The notes beneath the pieces were generated by a model. That model was not told where the DNA came from and did no database searches. It was given only the letters and a program-made list of their open reading frames with translations. The translations under genes and the position numbers were made by a program. From assembly GCA_025936735.1 (NCBI GenBank), contig JAICSU010000002.1, forward strand, positions 1-64,000: 64,000 nucleotides of DNA, given 5' to 3'. Of this stretch, positions 24,740-33,118 are shown piece by piece. This stretch comes from Amnibacterium sp. (GTDB lineage Bacteria > Actinomycetota > Actinomycetes > Actinomycetales > Microbacteriaceae). Positions within the stretch are counted from its first letter, which is position 1. The number at the start of each line of letters is the position of its first letter.

Positions 24740-26706
24740 GCGTGCTGCCCCTCGACGTGGCCGACGAGGTCGCCACCGAACCCGCGCAGCCGTCCCGGCG
24801 TCGCCGCCCGCCCGGCTTCCTGCAGCGACCCGGCGGGCTGCTCGGTGCGGTCTGGTTGGTCCTCGTCGTGATCGCGTCGTTCACCGCGCCGCTCTGGCGT
24901 CCCTACGGCGTCGCCACGCAGGACCTCGCCCACCGGCTGGCACTGCCCTCTGCGGCGCACCTGCTCGGCACCGACCCGCTCGGCCGCGACCTGCTCAGCC
25001 GGCTCGCCACCGCGGGCGCCGAGCCGCTGCTCGCCTCCGCCGTGACGGTGCTCGTCGCGTTCGGCATCGGCCTGCCCCTCGCCCTGATCGCGGCCGAGCG
25101 CGGCCCGCGGGTCGAACGGGTCCTCAGCCGCACGACCGAGGTGTTCCTCGCCCTGCCGCTGATCATCATCCTGCTGGCGGTGATCGGCGTGATCGGTTCG
25201 CGGACCTACGTCGTCATGGCGGTGCTCGGGGTGCTCATCTCCGCCGCCGTCTACCGCATCATGCTCGGCGTCGCGCAGTCCGTGCGGCAACGGCTCTACG
25301 TCGACGCCGCCCGCGTGAACGGCCTCGGCTCGCTGCGCGTCAACCTCGTGCACGTGCTGCCGTCGATGGCGACCGTGGCCGCCGTGCAGGCGGCGCAGCT
25401 GTTCGGCATCGGCCTGCTCATCAACGCCGGGCTCTCCTTCCTCGGCTTCGGGCCGGCGGAGCCGCAGCCGAGCTGGGGCCTCATGATCCAGGACGCCAGC
25501 GCGCACGTGTACGACGACCCCTGGCTCATGGTGCCCAGCGGACTCGTGCTCTCGCTGACCGTCGTCGCGGCCAACGAGCTCGTGGACGCCATCGCCGGCA
25601 GGACGACGAAGGGGCGGGTCAGAACCCGCACGCGCCCGGTCGCCCGCGTCGCCGCCGTGGACAGGGGCGGCCGCGCGTCCGCCGCCCTCGAGGTGCGCGG
25701 CCTCACCGTCGCTGTCGACGGCGGTCCCACCCTCGTCAGCGGCGTCTCCTTCCGCGTCCAGCCCGGTCGCGTGCTCGGGTTGGTGGGCGAGTCCGGCTGC
25801 GGCAAGACCATGACCGCGCGGTCGCTGCTCGGCCTTCTGCCGGAAGGCGTGTCCGTCGCCGGAGGCGCGATCCTCTGGCAGGGGCGGGATCTCGCGGGCC
25901 TCTCGGAGCGGGAGCTGAATGCGGTCCGGGGCCGGGAGATCGCGATGATCTCGCAGGAGCCGATGGTCGCCCTCGATCCGATGTTCTCGATCGCCTACCA
26001 GCTGGTCCGGCCGCTGCGGCGGTTCCGATCGATCGGCCGCGGGGAGGCCAGGCGCGTCGCCGCGGAGCTGCTGAGCCAGGTGGGGATCGTGGACCCCGAG
26101 CGCGTGCTGCGCAGCTACCCGCACCAGCTGTCGGGCGGGATGGCGCAGCGCGTCGCGATCGCGCTCGCTCTGACCGGCCGCCCGAAGCTGCTCGTCGCGG
26201 ACGAGCCGACCACGGCGCTGGATGTGACGGTGCAGGCGGAGATCCTCAGCCTCCTGCGCGGCCTCGTGCAGGAGATCGACCTCGCGGTCGTGATCGTCAG
26301 CCACGACCTCGGCGTCGTGGCGGACATCTGCGACGACGTCGCGGTCATGTACGCCGGCGAGGTGGTCGAGTCCGGGACCGCGGCGGCGGTGCTGGACGAC
26401 GCGGCGCATCCGTACACGATGGCGCTGCTGAGGGCGAACCCGCATGTCGCCGAGGGGCATGCCGTCCCCGTTCGTCTCGCCTCCATCGCCGGCACCGTGC
26501 CCGCACCGGGGTCGTGGCCCGCCGGCTGCCGGTTCGCCGGCCGCTGCCGGTTCGCGAGCGACGCATGCCGGGTCCCGTTCGTGCCGCTGCCCGCGCACGG
26601 CGGCGGATCCGTCCTCTGCATCCGTGCCGAGGACCTCGCCCGTGAGAACGCGACGTGGGAACGGGAGCGGGCCGGCGCCGAGGTCGGCGCGGAGGTGCGG
26701 GCATGA
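24736..26706 (+). CDS. Fused ABC permease (DppC-like) and ATPase (DppD-like)
   Basis: A 656-residue fusion. Residues 1-290 are a DppC-like permease (GTDPLGRDLLSRLATAG near the start, coupling stretch VDAARVNGLGSLR). After a short basic linker, residues 315-650 are a DppD-like ATPase with Walker A GESGCGKT (351-358), signature LSGGM (465-469) and the C-terminal cysteine-bearing oligopeptide domain (CRFAGRCRFASDAC). These are normally separate polypeptides. The frame is continuous with no sign of a sequencing shift, and both ends overlap neighbours by 4 nt. The fusion fixes one ATPase to one permease. Confidence 0.9.
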   Translation: MSVLPLDVADEVATEPAQPSRRRRPPGFLQRPGGLLGAVWLVLVVIASFTAPLWRPYGVATQDLAHRLALPSAAHLLGTDPLGRDLLSRLATAGAEPLLASAVTVLVAFGIGLPLALIAAERGPRVERVLSRTTEVFLALPLIIILLAVIGVIGSRTYVVMAVLGVLISAAVYRIMLGVAQSVRQRLYVDAARVNGLGSLRVNLVHVLPSMATVAAVQAAQLFGIGLLINAGLSFLGFGPAEPQPSWGLMIQDASAHVYDDPWLMVPSGLVLSLTVVAANELVDAIAGRTTKGRVRTRTRPVARVAAVDRGGRASAALEVRGLTVAVDGGPTLVSGVSFRVQPGRVLGLVGESGCGKTMTARSLLGLLPEGVSVAGGAILWQGRDLAGLSERELNAVRGREIAMISQEPMVALDPMFSIAYQLVRPLRRFRSIGRGEARRVAAELLSQVGIVDPERVLRSYPHQLSGGMAQRVAIALALTGRPKLLVADEPTTALDVTVQAEILSLLRGLVQEIDLAVVIVSHDLGVVADICDDVAVMYAGEVVESGTAAAVLDDAAHPYTMALLRANPHVAEGHAVPVRLASIAGTVPAPGSWPAGCRFAGRCRFASDACRVPFVPLPAHGGGSVLCIRAEDLARENATWERERAGAEVGAEVRA

Positions 26707-27728
26707 GCGCGCTGGCCGCGTCCCCGGCCCCGCCGGCGCTGGAGATCCGCGACCTCGTCGTCCGCTACGGCGCGTCCCGCGCGGCCAAGCGGAACCCGCC
26801 CGCCGTCGACGGGGTCAGCTTCGACATCCGGCCGGGGGAGACCGTGGGGCTCGTCGGGGAGTCCGGCTCGGGCAAGTCGACGATCGGCAAGGCCGTCCTC
26901 GGCCTGCAGCCGCCGAGCGCGGGCACCGTGCGGCTGAACGGCCAGGACATCACGCAGTCGTCGCTGAAGCAGCGCAGGCGGCTGGCGGTCGACCTGCGGG
27001 TGGTCTTCCAGGACCCGTACTCGTCCCTGAATCCCACCCGGACGATCGGGCAGACGCTCGTCGAGCCGCTCCGCGTGCTCGGCGTGCCCTCCCGCGAAGG
27101 GGAGCGCCGGGCCCGCGAGACCCTCGAATCGGTCGGCCTGCCCGCCGACACCGTCGAGCGGTACCCGTCCCAGTTCTCCGGTGGCCAGCGGCAGCGGATC
27201 GCCATCGCGCGAGCGCTGGTCTGCGACCCGAAGGTCGTCGTGCTCGACGAGCCGGTCAGCGCGCTCGACCTCTCCACCCAGGCCACGGTGCTCAACCTCC
27301 TCGCCGACCTGCGCGACCAGCGCGACCTCGGCTTCCTCTTCATCGCCCACGACCTGGGCGTCGTCCGGTTCCTCGCGCAGCGCGTGGTCGTGCTCTACCG
27401 CGGCCAGGTCATGGAGTCGGGCTCGGTCGAGCCGGTGACGCAGGCGCCCCGGCATCCGTACACGGTCGCGCTCACCTCGGCGGCGCCGGTACCGCGGCCG
27501 GCGGAGCAGACGGCGAGGCGGCAGGCACGCGAGGCGTTGGGCTTCCGCACGGCGGGCGCCGCCGCCGGGTCCTCCACCGGCTGCCCCTTCGCCCCGCGAT
27601 GCCCGCTCGCCACCGAGGAGTGCCGGACCGAGCGGCCGCTGCTGCGTCGCGTCGAGCAGAGCCTCACCGCGTGCCACCACGCCGAGCAGGTGGCCGCGCT
27701 GACCGGGGCGGCCGGGGTGCGGCCATGA
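26703..27728 (+). CDS. ABC importer ATP-binding protein (DppF-like)
   Basis: A 341-residue ATPase with Walker A GESGSGKST, signature FSGGQRQR, Walker B VVVLDEPVSALD and the oligopeptide-transporter C-terminal cysteine motif (CPFAPRCPLATEEC). It drives import together with the ATPase half of the preceding fusion. Both flanking junctions are 4-nt ATGA overlaps. Confidence 0.92.
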   Translation: MSALAASPAPPALEIRDLVVRYGASRAAKRNPPAVDGVSFDIRPGETVGLVGESGSGKSTIGKAVLGLQPPSAGTVRLNGQDITQSSLKQRRRLAVDLRVVFQDPYSSLNPTRTIGQTLVEPLRVLGVPSREGERRARETLESVGLPADTVERYPSQFSGGQRQRIAIARALVCDPKVVVLDEPVSALDLSTQATVLNLLADLRDQRDLGFLFIAHDLGVVRFLAQRVVVLYRGQVMESGSVEPVTQAPRHPYTVALTSAAPVPRPAEQTARRQAREALGFRTAGAAAGSSTGCPFAPRCPLATEECRTERPLLRRVEQSLTACHHAEQVAALTGAAGVRP

Positions 27729-28570
27729 CCTCGGACTCGGGCCTGCGTGTCGCGGCGAAATGCCGGGTGATCCTCGACAACGACTGGGCGGGCGACCCCG
27801 ACGGACTCGTCGCGCTGGCGCACCACCTGCTCTCGCCGGCGAACCGGATCGAGCTCGTCACGAGCTCCTTCCTCAACCCCGTGTTCGAGTCGCCGGGCGG
27901 TGCGCGGCGGGGTGCGGCGCTCGCCGAGGATCTTCTCGACCTCATCGGCCCCGCGGAGCGACCGCCCGTGGTCGCCGGGTCCGAGGCCGCGCTCGGCCAC
28001 TCGTCCAGCGCCGCTGCGGAGGCGATCGTCGAGACGGCGCGTCGCGACGATCCGCTGCCGCTGCTCCTCGTCTGCGCCGGCCCCCTCACGAACGTCGCGG
28101 AGGCCTTGCGGCTCGATCCCGGCATCGCCGGCCGCATGACGCTGGTCTGGGTCGGGGGCGCGGCCCCCGACCGCGGGTTCGAGTACAACCGGGACACCGA
28201 CCCCGCCGCCGCCGATCTCGTGCTCGCTCAGGCGGGGCTCCCGATCGTGTCGTTCCCGCTCGAGGCGTACGAGCGCTGCGCGTACTCGGTCGCCGAGCTC
28301 GAGCAGGACCTGCGAGGCTCGGGTCGCGTCGGTCGGTGGCTGTGGCAGCGGTTCGTCGGCCTGCCGCTGCCGGAGGGGTTCCCGATCGGCGCCACCTGGG
28401 CGCTCGGCGACAGCCCGCCGCTGCTCGTGACCGCGCTGACCGAGGCCTCGAGCACCTTCGTCGTGGAGCCGACCGGCCCGGGGGAGCGCCGCCGGTGCAC
28501 GGCGGTGGACTTCCGGCTGCTCGTCGGCGACCTGCTCGCCCGGCTGCGGCTGCACGAGGCGGCGACCTGA
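27725..28570 (+). CDS. Nucleoside hydrolase-like protein (IunH family)
   Basis: A 281-residue protein of the inosine-uridine nucleoside hydrolase fold. The calcium-binding N-terminal motif reads ILDNDWAGDPDG (residues 16-27), aligning with the DTDxGNDxDD variant but with the last Asp replaced by Gly. LVCAGPLTNVAEAL and GGAAPDRGFEYNRDTDPAAA follow. Family members cleave N-ribosides, using calcium. It is co-translated with the ABC importer, so the imported compound probably carries a glycosidic bond that this enzyme, or a variant activity of it, cleaves. Substrate unknown. Confidence 0.82.
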   Translation: MTSDSGLRVAAKCRVILDNDWAGDPDGLVALAHHLLSPANRIELVTSSFLNPVFESPGGARRGAALAEDLLDLIGPAERPPVVAGSEAALGHSSSAAAEAIVETARRDDPLPLLLVCAGPLTNVAEALRLDPGIAGRMTLVWVGGAAPDRGFEYNRDTDPAAADLVLAQAGLPIVSFPLEAYERCAYSVAELEQDLRGSGRVGRWLWQRFVGLPLPEGFPIGATWALGDSPPLLVTALTEASSTFVVEPTGPGERRRCTAVDFRLLVGDLLARLRLHEAAT

Positions 28571-28590
28571 CGTCGCCACCTCGAGGCCGC

Positions 28591-28628
28591 CGTTCCGGCC
28601 GTAGGGCGCCGTCCCGGCCGTAGGGCGC
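28591..28628. repeat. Two tandem 19-bp repeats
   Basis: CGTTCCGGCCGTAGGGCGC (28591-28609) is followed at once by a copy with one change, CGTCCCGGCCGTAGGGCGC (28610-28628). They lie between the convergent nucleoside-hydrolase and rhamnosidase genes. Each copy contains the palindrome CCGG. Likely a local duplication; no function is evident. Confidence 0.6.
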
Positions 28629-28663
28629 CGACCGGCGTGTCGACCTTCACGCGGGACGGCTGC

Positions 28664-31318
28664 CTACACGCTGGGCATCCGGAGGTCGCCATCTCCAGCG
28701 GTGCCGAACCGGTGGGTCCCGGGCCCTACGATGACGGCCGCGGCGCCGGGCGGGGTGACCTCGCACTCGGTGCCCGGCGGCACCTCCACGTCCAGCACGA
28801 CGCCCTGCTCCACCCGTCTCCACGCGCTGCGGATCCGGCCGTAGGGCGAGTCGTGCGTGGCCTCCGCCCACTCGAGCCGCGCATCCGGCACCGGTGCGAT
28901 CGCGAACCGGCGGTACCCGGGCTCGAGGGTCCGGATCCCGGCGGTGTACCGGTGCAGGAACGCGATCACCGCGCCCTTCGAGTAGTGGTTGTGCGAGTGC
29001 GAGGGCATCCCGTCTGCGTCGTAGCCCTCCCACCGCTCCCAGATCGTGGTCGCGCCCCCGTCGATCATCTTCAGCCAGCTCGGCCACGTGTCCTGGAAGA
29101 GGAGGTCGTAAGCGACGTCGGCTCGGTCCGCGTCGGCGAGGGCGGGGAGCAGGAGCGGCGTCGACAGGAATCCGGTCGTGAGGTGGCCGCCCGCCTCGCG
29201 CACGAGGGCGGCCAGCTGATCCGCCACCGCCCGTCGGGCCTCATCGGGCAGGAGGTCGAAGACGAGCGCCCGCACGCAGGTCGCCTGGGTCGCCGGCGTC
29301 ACCCGTCCCGCCCCGTCGAGGAACTCGGTCGCCCAGGCCTCGCGCACCCGGTCGGAGTAGGCGGCGTAGCGCCGCGCCTCCTCCTCGCGACCGAGGACCT
29401 CCGCGATGCGCGCCGCGAGGCGGGTGGAGTGGCGCAGGTAGGCCGTCGCGACCTCGCTCTTGTCCGCCGCGACGAACGCCGGGAAGCCGAGCCGCTCCAC
29501 CTCCGGCTCCGGCTCGAGCCACTCGCCGAACGAGAAGCCCGCGTCCCAGAGGTACTCCTCGTGCGGCAGGGCCGTCGGCCGCGCGGCGACCCGCTCGGGG
29601 TGCCGCTGCTTCCGGGCGATGGTGGCCGCCCGGGAGAGCCACCGGACGAGCGCCGGCCAGGCCTCCTCGAGGATCCCGGTGTCGCCGTAGGCGAGGTACT
29701 GCTCCCAGGGCAGGATCGCGATCGCGTCGCCCCATCCGGCCGACCCGGCGAGGAAGGCGTTCGGACCCTCCCGGCCCTCGAAGCGCGGTTCGGGCGCGGT
29801 GTTCGGCAGCACCCCGTCCGGCCACTGCCCGGCGACGAAGTCCCGCAGCCACTTCGTGCCGAAGCCCGCCACGTCGAACAGGAACGCGGCGGACGGGAAG
29901 AACAGCTGCCAGTCGCCGGACCAGCCGGCGCGTTCCCGGGTCGGGCAGTCGGTGGGGATGTCGCACGCGTTGGCGAGGAAGCTCCCCCGGGCCGCCTCGT
30001 GCAGTCGGTCGATCCGCAGGTCGCTGCACGCGAAGGTGCCGGTCGCCGCCAGGTCGGTGTGCACGACGACGGCCGTGACGTCGGCCGGATCCAGGAAGTG
30101 GTCCAGCCCCTCGACCGCGACGTAGCGGAACCCCTTGGTGCTGTGGCGGGGCTCGACGACCGCATCCGGCTCGTCGCCGACCAGCACGGTGTCGACCTGG
30201 CCGGCAGGCAGCGGGTGCGGCAGCATCGGCACGTCGGGCACGATGTTCGCCTGCGTCAGGTCGCCGGATGGATCGAGCGCCTCCCCGTAGGTGAGCACCA
30301 GGCGGGACCCGGCGGCGCCGAGGCCGCCGAGCCGGATCCAGCCGTTGCTGTTGCGTCCGACGTCGACGATCTGGCGCGCTCCGACTCGCGACACGGCGAC
30401 CGCCGGCAGGGTTCCGACGCGCCGGACGGGCGGGGCGGGGGAGGCGACCAGGTTCTCGAGGCCGTAGTCCGCGACGCGGACCGGCTGCCACGTGTCCAGA
30501 GGGCCGGGGTGGCCGAGGTCGAGGGTCTCACCGTCGATGAGGTCGGCGAGATGGCGGGAAGGCGCCGAGGTCCACGCGCCGTCGGTCGCCACGGTGGTCC
30601 GCGCGCCGTCGGCGTCCTCCACCTCCAGCTGGGCGAGCAGTCCCGTCGCGTCGCCCCACTGACCGGAGGCGCGGAAGAGGCCGACCTGGCCGCGCCACCA
30701 GCCGTCGGACACCTCGACCGCGAGCTCGTTCCGCTCGCCGGTGCGGATGAGGCCCGTCACGTCGAACGTCTGCACCTGCAGGCGGTGCTCGTACTGCGTG
30801 TACCCCGGCGTCAGCTCCATGTCGCCGACCCGGACGCCGTTCAGGTGCGCCTCGTAGACGCCGTGAGCCGTGATGTACAGCCGCCCTCGAGCGACCGTGG
30901 CGGGAGCGAGGAAGGTCGTGCGCAGCCAGTTGGTGGGCCGGGAGCCGGCCGCGGCCCGTTCGGGTTCGAGGGGCTCGATCCATCGGGCCGACCAGTCCGC
31001 GGGGTCGAGGAGGCCGCATTCCCAGGAGGAGTCGTCCGACCAGGCGGTCCAGCCATCCTCGGTCAGGATGCGCACCCGCCAGAGGATGCGCTCGCGGCTC
31101 GAGGTCGGAGGGAGAGGTGCCGACACGAGCACCGACTCGCGCGACGCGACGAGGCCGGTGCGGGACCGCTCGCCGCCGCGCTCGGCCTCGATCTCATAGC
31201 CGCGCTGGGCGGGGCTTCCGGCCGGGAGCAGCCAGGACAGGCGGGGGAGGCGATCGCCGATCCCGAGCGGCGTGACGAGATGCTCGACGCGGAGTCCGTG
31301 CGGGCGGCTCTGCTGCAT
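28664..31318 (-). CDS. Alpha-L-rhamnosidase (GH78)
   Basis: A family 78 rhamnosidase of 884 residues from ATG 31318. That start is preferred because AAGGAGG (31328-31334) lies 9 nt upstream, whereas ATG 31327 would touch the ribosome binding site. Beta-sandwich domains (ITAHGVYEAHLNGVRVGD) precede the alpha/alpha barrel with the catalytic stretch TDCPTRERAGWSGDWQ and the later WERWEGY. There is no signal peptide, so it probably trims rhamnose from imported rhamnoglycosides. It stands alone on the minus strand between two ABC importer operons that share an operator. Confidence 0.93.
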   Translation of the reverse strand: MQQSRPHGLRVEHLVTPLGIGDRLPRLSWLLPAGSPAQRGYEIEAERGGERSRTGLVASRESVLVSAPLPPTSSRERILWRVRILTEDGWTAWSDDSSWECGLLDPADWSARWIEPLEPERAAAGSRPTNWLRTTFLAPATVARGRLYITAHGVYEAHLNGVRVGDMELTPGYTQYEHRLQVQTFDVTGLIRTGERNELAVEVSDGWWRGQVGLFRASGQWGDATGLLAQLEVEDADGARTTVATDGAWTSAPSRHLADLIDGETLDLGHPGPLDTWQPVRVADYGLENLVASPAPPVRRVGTLPAVAVSRVGARQIVDVGRNSNGWIRLGGLGAAGSRLVLTYGEALDPSGDLTQANIVPDVPMLPHPLPAGQVDTVLVGDEPDAVVEPRHSTKGFRYVAVEGLDHFLDPADVTAVVVHTDLAATGTFACSDLRIDRLHEAARGSFLANACDIPTDCPTRERAGWSGDWQLFFPSAAFLFDVAGFGTKWLRDFVAGQWPDGVLPNTAPEPRFEGREGPNAFLAGSAGWGDAIAILPWEQYLAYGDTGILEEAWPALVRWLSRAATIARKQRHPERVAARPTALPHEEYLWDAGFSFGEWLEPEPEVERLGFPAFVAADKSEVATAYLRHSTRLAARIAEVLGREEEARRYAAYSDRVREAWATEFLDGAGRVTPATQATCVRALVFDLLPDEARRAVADQLAALVREAGGHLTTGFLSTPLLLPALADADRADVAYDLLFQDTWPSWLKMIDGGATTIWERWEGYDADGMPSHSHNHYSKGAVIAFLHRYTAGIRTLEPGYRRFAIAPVPDARLEWAEATHDSPYGRIRSAWRRVEQGVVLDVEVPPGTECEVTPPGAAAVIVGPGTHRFGTAGDGDLRMPSV

Positions 31319-31428
31319 GCGCGCCATCCTCCTTCAGGTCGCGGCGGCCTGCCGCCGGCCTCCTTGGGCGGCCGGAAGCAGGGGCGTGTGCCGCTCGGCT
31401 CGGGCTCCGCGATGGACGGTGATCCGTG

Positions 31429-31499
31429 TTGACAGCGGGCCACCTGGCCCCTACGGTGACCACCAGCCACCTTGAAAACTTACTTTCGTCTGTCGAAAG
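31429..31499 (+). promoter_or_regulatory. Promoter plus composite operator C for the branched-chain-type ABC operon
   Basis: -35 TTGACA (31429-31434), a 17-nt spacer and -10 TACGGT (31452-31457). Downstream lies TTGAAA-ACTTA-CTTTC-N7-GAAAG (31472-31499), containing the perfect palindrome ACTTTCG-TCTGT-CGAAAGT (31482-31500). The promoter and element layout closely mirrors the SDR/FAH operon at 16321. The distance to the LivG-like ATG (31524) leaves room for GGAGG at 31514-31518. Confidence 0.7.
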
Positions 31500-31523
31500 T
31501 ACCGGATCGGCGATGGAGGCGCA

Positions 31524-32276
31524 ATGACGCGACTGCTGGAAGTCGACCGGCTGCGGGTGACGTATGGGGCCGTGGTCGCGGTGAACGACGTCTCCCTCGC
31601 CGTCGACTCCGGCGAGGTCCTCGGCCTCATCGGGCCGAACGGCGCGGGCAAGTCGTCCTTCATCGACGGCCTCACCGGTGGCATCCGCCGCGGCGGGTCG
31701 GTCCGGTTCGAGGGCGCCTCGCTCGACGGCCTGCCGCCGCACAAGGTGAGCCGCCGGGGGCTCGTGCGCACCTTCCAGTCGGTGGAGCTGTTCGGTGATC
31801 TGACCGTGGAGGAGAATCTCCGACTGGCCGCCGACCGCCCGACGGGGTTCGATCTCCTCCGCGACCTCGTCGTCCCGTCCCGGCCGCGCGGGCTCGATGA
31901 CGTCCGCTGGGCTGCGGCCGTCTGTGGGCTCGAGGACGCGCTCGACGCCTTCCCGAGCGAGCTGAGCCACGGCCGGCGCAAGCTCGCGGGCGTGGCGCGG
32001 GCGCTCGCCATGCGCCCCCGGCTCGTGCTGCTCGACGAGCCCGCAGCCGGCCTCGACACCGAGGAGAGCGTCGCGTTCGGCGAGCGGCTGCGGTCGTTGC
32101 CGGCGAACGGCGTGAGCGCGCTACTGGTCGACCACGACATGGAGCTCGTGCTCGGCGTGTGCGACCGCATCACGGTGCTCGATTTCGGGTCCGTGCTCGC
32201 CACCGGCAGCCCGGCCGAGATCCGCGCGGATCAGAAGGTCATCGACGCCTACCTCGGGGGCAGCCGTGCCGCGTGA
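31524..32276 (+). CDS. Branched-chain-type ABC importer ATPase (LivG-like)
   Basis: A 250-residue ATPase with Walker A GPNGAGKS (37-44), Walker B LVLLDEPAAGLD and signature LSHGRRKLAG. The signature has His where most have Gly or Tyr. It belongs to the HAAT family that imports branched-chain amino acids, urea or small carboxylates and aromatics. It overlaps the next gene by 11 nt. It is first in a ten-gene operon that starts with a strong promoter and shared operator. Confidence 0.92.
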   Translation: MTRLLEVDRLRVTYGAVVAVNDVSLAVDSGEVLGLIGPNGAGKSSFIDGLTGGIRRGGSVRFEGASLDGLPPHKVSRRGLVRTFQSVELFGDLTVEENLRLAADRPTGFDLLRDLVVPSRPRGLDDVRWAAAVCGLEDALDAFPSELSHGRRKLAGVARALAMRPRLVLLDEPAAGLDTEESVAFGERLRSLPANGVSALLVDHDMELVLGVCDRITVLDFGSVLATGSPAEIRADQKVIDAYLGGSRAA

Positions 32277-33066
32277 GTCCGCCGTGCTCGAGGTGACCGA
32301 CCTCACCGCCGGCTACAACGGCCTGGCGGTCGTGCGTGGCGTGACCGTGACGGTGGGCCGGGGCGAGGTGGTCGCACTGCTCGGGCCGAACGGGGCAGGC
32401 AAGACGACGACCCTGAAGGCCGTCGCAGGCCTCCTGAAGCCGCTCGGGGGCACCATCAGCGTCGACGGCGCCGCCACGGCCGGTCGTCCCGCCCACGTCC
32501 TCGCTCGACGGGGCGTGGCGCTCGTGCCCGAGGACCGGGCGATCTTCGCCGACCTCACCACGCGCGAGAACCTCCGTGTCGCCGCCTCGGGCAAGGCGAA
32601 GGATCGCGAGGCGGAGGTCCTCGACCTGCTGCCGGAGCTGCGCAAATGCCTGAACCGGAAGGCCGGCCTGCTGTCGGGTGGCGAGCAGCAGATGCTCGCC
32701 GTCGGCCGGGCGCTTGTCGGCCGCCCGAAGCTGCTGGTGGTCGACGAGATGAGCCTCGGGCTCGCGCCGGTCGTCGTCCAGCGGCTGCTGCCCGTGCTGC
32801 GCGACGTAGCGGCGCGCGGGACCGGCGTGCTCGTCGTCGAGCAGCACGTGCACCTCGCCCTCGAGGTCGTCGACCGGGCGTACGTGCTCACGCACGGGCG
32901 CCTCGTCATGGAGGGCACGGCCGAGCGGCTGCGCTCCGACGAGGGCCTGCTCGCCGCCTCGTACTTCGGTGACCAGCGCGCCGCCGAGCGGCTGGTCGCG
33001 TCCTCGGGTGGCTCCGCGGAGTCGCCCGAGGCGGCACCGCTCGAACCTCGCGGCCCCCTTCCCTGA
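32266..33066 (+). CDS. Branched-chain-type ABC importer ATPase (LivF-like)
   Basis: A 266-residue ATPase with Walker A GPNGAGKT (40-47), signature LSGGEQQML, Walker B LLVVDEMSLGLAP and the LivF-type end HGRLVMEGTAERL. It begins with GTG inside the LivG-like gene (11-nt overlap). About 25 extra Ala/Ser/Pro-rich residues follow the domain at the C-terminus. It is one of the two nucleotide-binding subunits of the importer. Confidence 0.92.
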   Translation: MPRESAVLEVTDLTAGYNGLAVVRGVTVTVGRGEVVALLGPNGAGKTTTLKAVAGLLKPLGGTISVDGAATAGRPAHVLARRGVALVPEDRAIFADLTTRENLRVAASGKAKDREAEVLDLLPELRKCLNRKAGLLSGGEQQMLAVGRALVGRPKLLVVDEMSLGLAPVVVQRLLPVLRDVAARGTGVLVVEQHVHLALEVVDRAYVLTHGRLVMEGTAERLRSDEGLLAASYFGDQRAAERLVASSGGSAESPEAAPLEPRGPLP

Positions 33067-33118
33067 ACTCCGGCACCGCCGGACCCGCACCATCCCTGCA
33101 CTGCACGAAGGAGCGCAC

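Noticed and set aside
24736-26706. The fused permease-ATPase as a sequencing frameshift artefact
   Set aside because: Both domains are in the same frame with a plausible basic linker, and both outer junctions keep the 4-nt overlaps typical of this operon.
33061-33118. Riboswitch or attenuator in front of the branched-chain-type binding protein
   Set aside because: The 52-bp gap holds only a weak CCGGCACCGCCGG repeat and the AAGGAG ribosome binding site; there is no room for a ligand-binding RNA domain.
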